A DNA stretch of 8,422 bases. Source: Candidatus Latescibacterota bacterium. Its GTDB lineage: Bacteria; Krumholzibacteriota; Krumholzibacteriia; Krumholzibacteriales; WJIX01. A program made the translations under genes and the position numbers. The DNA lies in NCBI GenBank assembly GCA_030621255.1, contig JAUXHZ010000034.1, positions 1 to 8,422 on the forward strand. The letters run 5' to 3'. Under the pieces are notes generated by a model. It worked only from the letters and a program-made list of their open reading frames with translations. It was not told where the DNA came from and ran no database searches. This document shows, piece by piece, positions 1 through 5,679 of the stretch; within the stretch, counting starts at the first letter, position 1; each line of letters opens with the position of its first letter.

Positions 1-38
1 TATTCAAATAATAAGCCATTTGTTTATTCCTTTTATTC

Positions 39-80
39 TTAGCCTATGCTAACGCTTAAGCCAAGCATTTAAATGTGCTT
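39..80. repeat. Cluster of short inverted repeats upstream of the M28 peptidase promoter
   Basis: Three small dyads lie side by side just before the -35 box. They are TTAGC-CTAT-GCTAA (39-52), the 8-bp palindrome GCTTAAGC (54-61), and an imperfect palindrome AAGCATTTAAATGTGCTT (63-80) with one extra base. The position fits a repressor or activator site, or an AT-rich UP-like element. Short AT-rich palindromes also arise by chance, so function is only a guess. Confidence 0.25.
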
Positions 81-82
81 TA

Positions 83-111
83 TTGTCAAAAAACATAACT
101 GATGGTATAAT
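83..111 (+). promoter_or_regulatory. Sigma70-type promoter of the M28 peptidase gene
   Basis: A -35 box TTGTCA (83-88, five of six consensus bases) and a perfect -10 box TATAAT (106-111) are separated by the ideal 17 bp. Transcription should begin near 117-119, giving a leader of about 28 nt before the preferred start codon at 146. The TTG inside the -35 box is also the most upstream in-frame start codon of the gene, so translation from there would need an mRNA beginning upstream of this promoter. Confidence 0.75.
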
Positions 112-131
112 ACGGGGAAATGGAAATTTTG

Positions 132-138
132 AAAAGGG
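132..138 (+). promoter_or_regulatory. Ribosome binding site that decides the M28 peptidase start
   Basis: The purine run AAAAGGG ends 7 nt before the TTG at 146. No comparable Shine-Dalgarno sequence precedes the TTG at 83, and the TTG at 140 is too close to this one. The ATG at 151 is out of frame. The site supports translation from TTG 146. Confidence 0.55.
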
Positions 139-145
139 TTTGAAT

Positions 146-2308
146 TTGAAATGTAAGAAGAGAAAAACTTTGCTATGGGTATCTGCTTTATTGATGCCTC
201 TTTTTATTTTTCCTCTAATTACAGCCGGATTTGAAAACCGCGGGCTTAAGGGTGATTGTATTTTGTGTGATCTCGCGGGCAAAGTAAATATTGAAGAACT
301 CGAAACCAGAATAAGGAAACTCAGCGGCGCTGAAACAATTGATATTGGGTTCGGCCCGGTTATGATTGAGACCAGATATACATTTTCAGATCAGAAACTT
401 CTTGCCCTCGAGTATTTAAGGCGGGAAGCGGCTGAGTATGGATATGAAACTGAAGTACAGTCTTTTGTTCTGGAAATATTCAGAAGGGATCTTCTTGGGC
501 TGGCTCTTTCCGGAGGAAGAGATACTCTATGGGCGGGAACAGTAGACGGGCGTGTTTACAGGTCGGTTTATCAAGATGGGTGGGAGAGGTTTGGGAAATG
601 CGCTTTTCTTGATAGTGTTGAGATTTATTCTCTGAAAGCCGGCCCTGACGGCAGATTGTGGGCGGGGTGCGGTTATCAGCAAGAACCTCAGGGGGCTTTG
701 TATTTTTCTGATGACGGAGGCGAGAGCTGGGAAAAGAAAATTGACGGGCTTCATGTATACTCTCTCTATTCCATTTCCTTCTTGAATGATCAGTCCGGTA
801 TAGCTGTCGGGGGGACCGGGACATTGCTTTTAACCGCCAATGGAGGGGATGACTGGATTATTAAAGACCCGTCTGTTTTTGTGTGGAGGGATCTTAATGA
901 CTCGGCTCCGGGAGGAAGTGTGTACTGGGTGGTGGCGGAGAGGGGCGGGTTGTACTGGAGCGATGATTATGGGGTAAGCTGGAATGACACGTTATTCACA
1001 AATCCTTCTCTTAATAGTGTGGCCTTTTCAGATTCGCTGCATGGGATTATAGCCGCGGATGGATCTCTCTTTTATACATTTGACGGGGGGAGAATGTGGA
1101 ACGAAGTTACACTTGGAGTCAATTTTACAGGTGTGGATATAGCCGGGCCTTCAATAGCTGCTGCTTGCAGTGAGGAAGGGGATATATATGTAACTCATGA
1201 CGGCGGGGTGAATTGGGAAAAGCTGCCTGAAGAATGTGCCGGCACCGGCGGGAAATATGATCTGGTTTTTTCAGGGGAAAATCTCTTTTTGTCGATCGGT
1301 GAAGATACAGTAAGAAACATTGTAATTGAGGATGATACCTCTTACATCTGCCGCGCGGAAGCTGTCGCGGATTCTATTATTGGAAAAAACCTCATATTCA
1401 GGCATAAAGGGATCATTTCTCCTGAACAGAGAGTTGTACTCTGTGCCCATTATGATTCATACAACTGGAAGGATCCTTATAATATTGCCCCCGGAGCGGA
1501 TGATAACGCCACAGGTGTAGCGGGAGTACTGGCGTGCGCCGGAGCTCTGGCGGGATCAATGACCGATTATACAATTGAATTTATTCTTTTTGACGGAGAA
1601 GAGAAGGGGCTTCTCGGAAGCAAGTTTTTTGTTGAAAATATCGATACCGCGGCTGTTTACCGGGGAGTATTCAATCTGGATATGCTGGGCAGGGATTATA
1701 GCGGAGATGGCTGGGCTGTCGGCATTGCTGGAAGAGATGAGGCGAACGATTCCGTTCTCTCCAGGAAGTTAACGGAGTCGGCCCTGATTTTAAATTTGAA
1801 TATAAAGCCCGAATATCTTTCCTTTTCTCCAGCGAGCGATCATCAAAGTTTCTGGCAGCTTGATGATGTCCCGGCTGTGCTGCTGATAGAAGGCGGGTTC
1901 AGAGACAACCCGTATATCCATCTTAGCCAGGACAGGGTTGAGCACATTGATTTTGAATATCTTAAAGAGTGTGTGCAGGTGTCCCTTGCCGCGGTGGCTT
2001 GTGAGGCTGGATATAAAGGGGTGAGGCCGCAGACCGTGATGTTGTATCAGAATTTTCCGAATCCTTTTTCCGGGAAAACAAAAATTCGATTTGAGCTTCC
2101 GGATCTGCTGCCTGTAACTCTCGCCGTTTTTGATGTTTCAGGAAGAAAAGTGGCGGACTTGATTAAAGACAATATCGGCCCCGGCAGGATAGAATATGTA
2201 TGGAATGGGAGAAATAACAGGGGAAGAGAGGTTGCGAGCGGGGTCTATTTTTTGAAAATGCACGCCGGAAACTATCTCCGGACAAGAAAGATAGTATACC
2301 TGAAATAA
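146..2308 (+). CDS. Secreted M28-family zinc peptidase with inserted Asp-box beta-propeller and C-terminal T9SS-type sorting domain
   Basis: Numbering is from TTG 146 (720 aa). The start is chosen because it gives a clean signal peptide (basic KCKKRK, hydrophobic stretch to about residue 27, possible cleavage after ITA) and follows an RBS and promoter; TTG 83 would add 21 residues. Residues about 73-108 (ETRYTFS onward) match the N-terminal segment of M28 peptidases. Residues about 110-400 form a propeller with Asp-boxes at 188, 230, 272, 311 and 350, plus a degenerate one near 140. The M28 core follows from about 415. All expected residues are present by comparison with Aeromonas aminopeptidase: H435 and D437 (HYDS), bridging D452 (GADDN), catalytic E485 and ligand E486 (DGEEKG), D512 (NLDM) and H566 (SDH). 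The end (about 632-720) is a FlgD-like/T9SS sorting module opening with NFPNPF. The likely role is extracellular or surface aminopeptidase/carboxypeptidase-type hydrolysis; the substrate is unknown. It appears monocistronic. Confidence 0.9.
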   Translation: MKCKKRKTLLWVSALLMPLFIFPLITAGFENRGLKGDCILCDLAGKVNIEELETRIRKLSGAETIDIGFGPVMIETRYTFSDQKLLALEYLRREAAEYGYETEVQSFVLEIFRRDLLGLALSGGRDTLWAGTVDGRVYRSVYQDGWERFGKCAFLDSVEIYSLKAGPDGRLWAGCGYQQEPQGALYFSDDGGESWEKKIDGLHVYSLYSISFLNDQSGIAVGGTGTLLLTANGGDDWIIKDPSVFVWRDLNDSAPGGSVYWVVAERGGLYWSDDYGVSWNDTLFTNPSLNSVAFSDSLHGIIAADGSLFYTFDGGRMWNEVTLGVNFTGVDIAGPSIAAACSEEGDIYVTHDGGVNWEKLPEECAGTGGKYDLVFSGENLFLSIGEDTVRNIVIEDDTSYICRAEAVADSIIGKNLIFRHKGIISPEQRVVLCAHYDSYNWKDPYNIAPGADDNATGVAGVLACAGALAGSMTDYTIEFILFDGEEKGLLGSKFFVENIDTAAVYRGVFNLDMLGRDYSGDGWAVGIAGRDEANDSVLSRKLTESALILNLNIKPEYLSFSPASDHQSFWQLDDVPAVLLIEGGFRDNPYIHLSQDRVEHIDFEYLKECVQVSLAAVACEAGYKGVRPQTVMLYQNFPNPFSGKTKIRFELPDLLPVTLAVFDVSGRKVADLIKDNIGPGRIEYVWNGRNNRGREVASGVYFLKMHAGNYLRTRKIVYLK

Positions 2309-2335
2309 AAACCTCTCCGGGCCTCTTTGATCAAG

Positions 2336-2923
2336 TTAGTTAATCAATTCAATATCACCGAAAACTTGCGATATCTTTATTACAAGTTCCTTTCCTGTTC
2401 CTTCGCTGTTCGGAGATTGATATTCGACTTTTCTAAGTTTTTCACCGCCGGGTATGTAGAGGGAACCGAAAATAGTATTACCCTTAAGCTGATATTGCAG
2501 ATCTTCCGGCAGGCGAATGACGATATCGCCGAAAACTGAATGAATATCAAGCTGGCCGTAACCGGTGATTTCGGATATATCACGCAGGTCTATCGATATT
2601 TTCCCAAAGAGGCTGCTTGTGTTTCCACCGGCGAAATCAGTGTTCTCGACTTTGATTCTGATATCTCCGAAAGCGCTCGATTGCCTGATGTATGGAGAGG
2701 AGGATGAAAGAACGGTATTACTGAAGAGCTGGAAGTTTGTATCCTCTTCGGTTCTTTTTCCCCTGCTCCTTAATTTTGTAAATCCCCACCATATAAGGAG
2801 CAACGGCCAGAGATTCCAGATGTTTTCTCCGATATTAGCGATTCCGAAGTTATCCAGCAGGAAGAGGATTCCGATTATTATCAGAATAATTCCCGTTTTG
2901 GACTGCTTTGAAGAAATTTCCAT
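2336..2923 (-). CDS. LiaF-like membrane protein: N-terminal TM hairpin plus repetitive beta-strand (toastrack-type) domain
   Basis: This is a 195-aa protein. ATG 2923 is preceded by a good Shine-Dalgarno AAGGTGG (2930-2936), 6 nt away. Residues 11-51 form a two-helix hairpin of the LiaI/LiaF-like type: GIILIIIGILFLLDNFGI, a short turn, then a Trp-rich second helix containing NLWPLLLIWWG. A basic stretch (KLRSRGKR) follows. The rest is soluble and beta-rich, with an FG(D/K/S)-x-x-I motif recurring at residues 85, 106, 131, 152 and 188. This resembles the C-terminal domain of LiaF/DUF2154/DUF4097 proteins. In Firmicutes LiaF restrains the LiaS kinase in the cell-envelope stress response. No kinase or regulator is adjacent here, so only a membrane-anchored, envelope-stress-related role is inferred. 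It lies 48 nt downstream of the gene ending at 2972, probably in one operon. Confidence 0.8.
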   Translation of the reverse strand: MEISSKQSKTGIILIIIGILFLLDNFGIANIGENIWNLWPLLLIWWGFTKLRSRGKRTEEDTNFQLFSNTVLSSSSPYIRQSSAFGDIRIKVENTDFAGGNTSSLFGKISIDLRDISEITGYGQLDIHSVFGDIVIRLPEDLQYQLKGNTIFGSLYIPGGEKLRKVEYQSPNSEGTGKELVIKISQVFGDIELIN

Positions 2924-2971
2924 AATTTTCCACCTTCATTCAGGTAAAATGCTCTTTTAGAAAAAGCGGTT

Positions 2972-3469
2972 TTATTCGTTCAAATCTTTTTTACTATTTC
3001 CCTTCTTCATCAGAAGGAGTACTCCTATCAGTATTACCACGGCAGGCCAGATAAACTTGATCCATTGGTAGCTTTGAAGGAGGAAAACAAGTCCTATGGC
3101 GGTTAATATCCCGGCGGGTATTAGTAAGCCGCGGTCATGTTTGCTGAGAATGTACATGGCATACAGGCCTATTGCCGGAGCCAGAATAAAGAACGGCCAA
3201 AGATGATCCATAGCCTCCCACCCGAATTTCGAGCAGTAAATGAAGATTAGTCCCATTATGATCAGGATTGTACCCGGTATAATATATCCGTCTTTTTTCC
3301 TGTCGGCGAGAAAACCTATACAAAAGATCACACCGATCGAAAGTATTATGTAGGCCCAGAAGGATTCCCAGTTAAAATCAATTATTCCGAAGTTGTTAAG
3401 AAAAAAGACTATTCCGAGAGTGATCAATACGAGTCCCGGTACTACCGAGGAATGTCTTCTGTCGCCCAT
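2972..3469 (-). CDS. Six-TM membrane protein of three tandem LiaI/LiaF-like hairpins (DUF5668-like)
   Basis: This is a 165-aa protein from ATG 3469. A longer frame back to 3529 exists, but the GGAGG at 3477-3481 sits 7 nt before ATG 3469, and the extra 20 residues are basic and unlike the family. The protein is almost all membrane. It has three copies of a helical hairpin, with the motif P-(G/A)-x-x-L-x-x-x-G-(I/L)-x-F-(F/I/L) starting at P11, P65 and P118 (period 53-54 residues). Each second helix starts near an aromatic or F-W/L-W-P/I-W-P element. Charged loops DRKKDG and KHDRG separate the copies, and the tail is Lys/Asp-rich. The same hairpin occurs once in the protein encoded just downstream. 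Its molecular role is unknown; membership of a Lia/Psp-like membrane module is inferred. It is the probable first gene of the operon. Confidence 0.75.
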   Translation of the reverse strand: MGDRRHSSVVPGLVLITLGIVFFLNNFGIIDFNWESFWAYIILSIGVIFCIGFLADRKKDGYIIPGTILIIMGLIFIYCSKFGWEAMDHLWPFFILAPAIGLYAMYILSKHDRGLLIPAGILTAIGLVFLLQSYQWIKFIWPAVVILIGVLLLMKKGNSKKDLNE

Positions 3470-3476
3470 CTTAAAA

Positions 3477-3481
3477 CCTCC
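3477..3481 (-). promoter_or_regulatory. Ribosome binding site deciding the start at 3469
   Basis: On the minus strand GGAGG is followed by 7 nt (TTTTAAG) and then ATG at 3469. This is the strongest Shine-Dalgarno match in the region. It favours a 165-aa product over the 185-aa version from 3529. Confidence 0.7.
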
Positions 3482-3486
3482 ATTCC

Positions 3487-3505
3487 GCCCGTGAGCGGGT
3501 TTTTT
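3487..3505. other. GC-rich hairpin flanked by a T6 run in the leader of the minus-strand operon
   Basis: On the plus strand CCCG-TGAG-CGGG is followed directly by TTTTTT, with a possible extra G-T pair at the base. Read on the plus strand this is a weak intrinsic-terminator shape that would stop transcripts heading toward lepA. Read on the minus strand it is a hairpin after A6, just upstream of the GGAGG of the membrane-protein operon, where it could affect ribosome access. The stem is only 4-5 bp, so either role is tentative. Confidence 0.3.
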
Positions 3506-3644
3506 GTGAAACAGCCTTATTAATGACAATTGCCCGTCGAAGAAATGTTGCTTGTTCCAATCGTCATGCGTACAACTAAAGATTATTGCTCAATTTATAT
3601 CTGTTACGAAAAATACTTTACAATGTTTCCCTCACTAACCATCC

Positions 3645-3672
3645 AGTATAGCAAAAAATTTGTCGATGTCAT
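3645..3672 (-). promoter_or_regulatory. Candidate extended -10 promoter for the LiaF-like operon
   Basis: On the minus strand a -35 ATGACA (3672-3667, five of six consensus bases) is followed after 16 bp by TATACT (3650-3645). The -10 is preceded by TGC, giving an extended -10 form TGCTATACT. Predicted transcription start is near 3638, which leaves a leader of about 170 nt before ATG 3469. It is the best promoter match I see for this operon. Confidence 0.45.
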
Positions 3673-3714
3673 TAATATTATTATAGAAATGGAGGCATAG
3701 CGATTTCTCCTTAC

Positions 3715-3742
3715 GCGTTCTGAAATGATTATCTCAGAATGC
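3715..3742. repeat. 9-bp inverted repeat with 10-nt spacer
   Basis: The arms GCGTTCTGA (3715-3723) and TCAGAATGC (3734-3742) are complementary over nine positions, with one G-T pair, around a 10-nt AT-rich spacer. No T-run follows, so this is not an intrinsic terminator. Lying between two divergent promoters, it could be an operator or a structured RNA element. Confidence 0.45.
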
Positions 3743-3782
3743 CGGCTGTAAATACAAGGATAAAATCCGCATCCGTTTTTCT

Positions 3783-3807
3783 TTTTGCTCTTTTAATGCA
3801 AGCAAAA
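3783..3807. repeat. 7-bp inverted repeat just upstream of the lepA promoter
   Basis: TTTTGCT (3783-3789) and AGCAAAA (3801-3807) are perfect complements around an 11-nt spacer, with a possible additional T-G pair. The right arm ends 13 bp before the lepA -35 box. The position suits an upstream activator or repressor site, but the arms are AT-rich and could be fortuitous. Confidence 0.35.
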
Positions 3808-3820
3808 GCTTTACACGGCT

Positions 3821-3848
3821 TTGACTAATGCATAAATTGCAATATAAG
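3821..3848 (+). promoter_or_regulatory. Sigma70-type promoter for lepA-hemW
   Basis: A -35 TTGACT (3821-3826, five of six) and a -10 TATAAG (3843-3848, five of six) are separated by 16 bp. Transcription should start near 3855, leaving about 28 nt before the lepA ATG at 3883. This leader length is the same as that predicted for the M28 gene. Confidence 0.65.
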
Positions 3849-3863
3849 GAATTTTGTTTTATG

Positions 3864-3870
3864 AGAAGGA
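3864..3870 (+). promoter_or_regulatory. Ribosome binding site of lepA
   Basis: AGAAGGA ends 12 nt before ATG 3883, a rather long but usable spacing. It directly abuts the in-frame TTG at 3871, which would leave no spacer. Together with the family's usual N-terminus this argues against TTG 3871. Confidence 0.5.
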
Positions 3871-3882
3871 TTGCCGATTATT

Positions 3883-5679
3883 ATGACAGGTATTCGCAAT
3901 TTCAGTATAGTCGCCCATATTGATCACGGTAAGTCAACTCTGGCTGACCGTTTGATTCAACACGCCGGGCTGGTCTCTGACCGTAAATTTCAGAATCAGA
4001 TACTGGATAACATGGACCTCGAGCGTGAAAGAGGTATTACAATCAAGAGTCAGACTGTTTGTCTTCCCTTTAAAAGCAGGGAAGGCGGTGATTATATTCT
4101 CAATCTGATTGATACCCCCGGGCATGTGGACTTTTCCTATGAGGTTTCCCGCGCCCTGGCGGCGTGTGAAGGAGTGCTCCTTCTTGTTGACGCGACTCAG
4201 GGTGTAGAGGCGCAAACAATGGCGAATCTTTACGCCGCGCTGGAGCATGATCTCGCGATTATCCCTGTAATTAACAAAATAGATCTCGGGACGGCGAACA
4301 TTGAGCGTGTCCGTGAAGAAATTGAAGTTGAACTTGGCCTCGATTCCAGCGAAGCGGTACTCTGTTCAGCGAAGGAAGGGACCGGGATAGAGGAGCTTCT
4401 CGAGGCGATTGTGAAAAAGATTCCCTCTCATCAGGGCGATGCCGGCAAATCCCTTAAGGCCTTAATATTTGACGCTCAGTACGATTCATTCAGGGGCGCG
4501 ATTATCAGCTGCCGTGTTTTCGATGGAAGTGTAAAGGCCGGCGATGAGATCAAACTTATTTCTTTTGATTCCGTGCATACCGTTGAAGAGGTGGGAGTCT
4601 TCCGTCTGGAAAGGGAAAAACGCAAAAAACTGAGCGCCGGAGAAGTGGGATATATAATCGCCGGTGTAAAAACGGTCAGCGATACCAGGATCGGGGATAC
4701 AATAGTATTAGCATCGGATCTTTCCCCCGAGCTTCTCCCCGGGTTTAAAGAGGTTAAGCCTATGGTGTTTTCTTCTATCTATCCTGTGGAAAGAACTGAT
4801 GTCGGAGCGCTCACCGAGGCTATCGAAAAGTATAAGCTGAACGATGCCGCTCTTATTTATCAAAAGGATTCATCCGCCGCGTTGGGGCAGGGATTCCGTT
4901 GCGGATTTCTTGGGCTTCTTCATCTTGAAATATTTCAGGAGAGACTATACCGTGAATTTAATCTTCCGGTGATTATGACAGCGCCGAGTGTGCGATACAA
5001 ATTTGTTCTTGGTTCCGGTGAAACTGTAACTGTTGAAAACCCGCAGTACTACCCTGATCCGGCTGTGATTGTTGAATCTCTCGAGCCGATTGTCAAGGTT
5101 ACTCTTTTACTCCCGGATGAGTATATGGGAGTTGTTATGAGGCTCTGTCTCGATAGAAGGGGGGAAACCCCTCAGATTAGTTATCCTGTTACAGGCAGGA
5201 TGGAAATTGTCATCAATATGCCCCTGGCGGAGATTATCTATGATTTCTATGATAAGCTGAAGAGTATAACGCGGGGCTACGGGACATTTGATTATGATTT
5301 TCTTGAATACAGGAAGGAAGATCTGGTTAAGGTTGATTTTCTGGTCAATGGAGAAAAGGTTGACGCGTTATCGATAGTTGTTCACAGGGATAGGGCCCGG
5401 ATGAGAGCCGTTCAGATATGTGATAGCTTAAAAGAAGAGATCCCCCGGCATATGTTCAAGATTGCCATTCAGGGAGCTATCGGCGGACAGGTCATTTCAC
5501 GCTCAACAGTTTCGGCGTTAAGGAAAGATGTAACCGCCAAGTGTTACGGCGGGGACATTTCCAGAAAGAGAAAACTTCTCAGCAAACAGGCCGAGGGAAA
5601 GAAAAAAATGAAAAGGATCGGCAAGGTTATGATTCCTCAAAGCGCCTTTGTATCCGTGCTGAAGACGAATGAAGACTAA
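3883..5679 (+). CDS. lepA: Elongation factor 4 (LepA/EF4), ribosome-associated translational GTPase
   Basis: This is a 598-aa protein, essentially the length of E. coli LepA (599). ATG 3883 gives MTGIRNFSIVAHIDHGKST, aligned residue for residue with the usual LepA N-terminus; TTG 3871 would add four residues. All GTPase motifs are present: G1 AHIDHGKST (11-19), G2 RGITIK (50-55), G3 DTPGH (77-81, with catalytic His81), G4 NKID (131-134) and G5 SAK (162-164). Beta-barrel and EF-G-like domains follow. From about residue 469 comes the LepA-specific C-terminal domain, with its hallmark AKCYGGDISRKRKLL and Lys-rich end. The protein binds ribosomes and acts in translation, with proposed roles in back-translocation and in initiation or 30S maturation. 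hemW starts inside its last codons, so the two are probably co-transcribed and translationally coupled. Confidence 0.97.
   Translation: MTGIRNFSIVAHIDHGKSTLADRLIQHAGLVSDRKFQNQILDNMDLERERGITIKSQTVCLPFKSREGGDYILNLIDTPGHVDFSYEVSRALAACEGVLLLVDATQGVEAQTMANLYAALEHDLAIIPVINKIDLGTANIERVREEIEVELGLDSSEAVLCSAKEGTGIEELLEAIVKKIPSHQGDAGKSLKALIFDAQYDSFRGAIISCRVFDGSVKAGDEIKLISFDSVHTVEEVGVFRLEREKRKKLSAGEVGYIIAGVKTVSDTRIGDTIVLASDLSPELLPGFKEVKPMVFSSIYPVERTDVGALTEAIEKYKLNDAALIYQKDSSAALGQGFRCGFLGLLHLEIFQERLYREFNLPVIMTAPSVRYKFVLGSGETVTVENPQYYPDPAVIVESLEPIVKVTLLLPDEYMGVVMRLCLDRRGETPQISYPVTGRMEIVINMPLAEIIYDFYDKLKSITRGYGTFDYDFLEYRKEDLVKVDFLVNGEKVDALSIVVHRDRARMRAVQICDSLKEEIPRHMFKIAIQGAIGGQVISRSTVSALRKDVTAKCYGGDISRKRKLLSKQAEGKKKMKRIGKVMIPQSAFVSVLKTNED

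Larger units (their letters stand above)
3470..3882. other. Divergent intergenic region between the membrane operon and lepA
   Basis: About 410 bp without a convincing gene on either strand. It holds a candidate minus-strand promoter (3645-3672), a lepA promoter (3821-3848), inverted repeats at 3715-3742 and 3783-3807, and a hairpin at 3487-3505. It is AT-rich relative to the flanking genes. I found no tRNA cloverleaf and no recognisable riboswitch core. A small RNA cannot be ruled out by eye. Confidence 0.6.

Noticed and set aside
480..824. A 114-aa minus-strand frame within the M28 gene
   Set aside because: It is antisense to the Asp-box repeats, and its composition is low in recognisable motifs, as expected of a shadow frame.
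2326..2346. Possible stem TTGAT/ATCAA at the convergent junction
   Set aside because: Five AT-rich pairs with a long loop and no T-run are too weak for a terminator.
2565..2960. A 131-aa plus-strand frame antisense to the LiaF-like gene
   Set aside because: No RBS, domain or signal. The minus-strand frame has clear family features and an RBS.
2950..2977. Weak hairpin GCTCTTTT/AAAAAGC followed by a T-rich run in the gap between the two membrane genes
   Set aside because: The stem is interrupted and AT-rich, and its terminator orientation is opposite to the operon, so it does not separate the two genes.
3470..3529. A 20-residue N-terminal extension of the triple-hairpin membrane protein starting at 3529
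   Set aside because: A strong GGAGG sits 7 nt before ATG 3469, and the extension is encoded across the leader hairpin and RBS.
3861..3923. A 20-codon frame (ATG 3861 to TGA 3921-3923) overlapping the lepA start out of frame, with AAGGA upstream
   Set aside because: Its AAGGA overlaps the -10 box of the predicted lepA promoter, so it would not be in the mRNA. It has no attenuator structure or codon run and reads as a chance frame.
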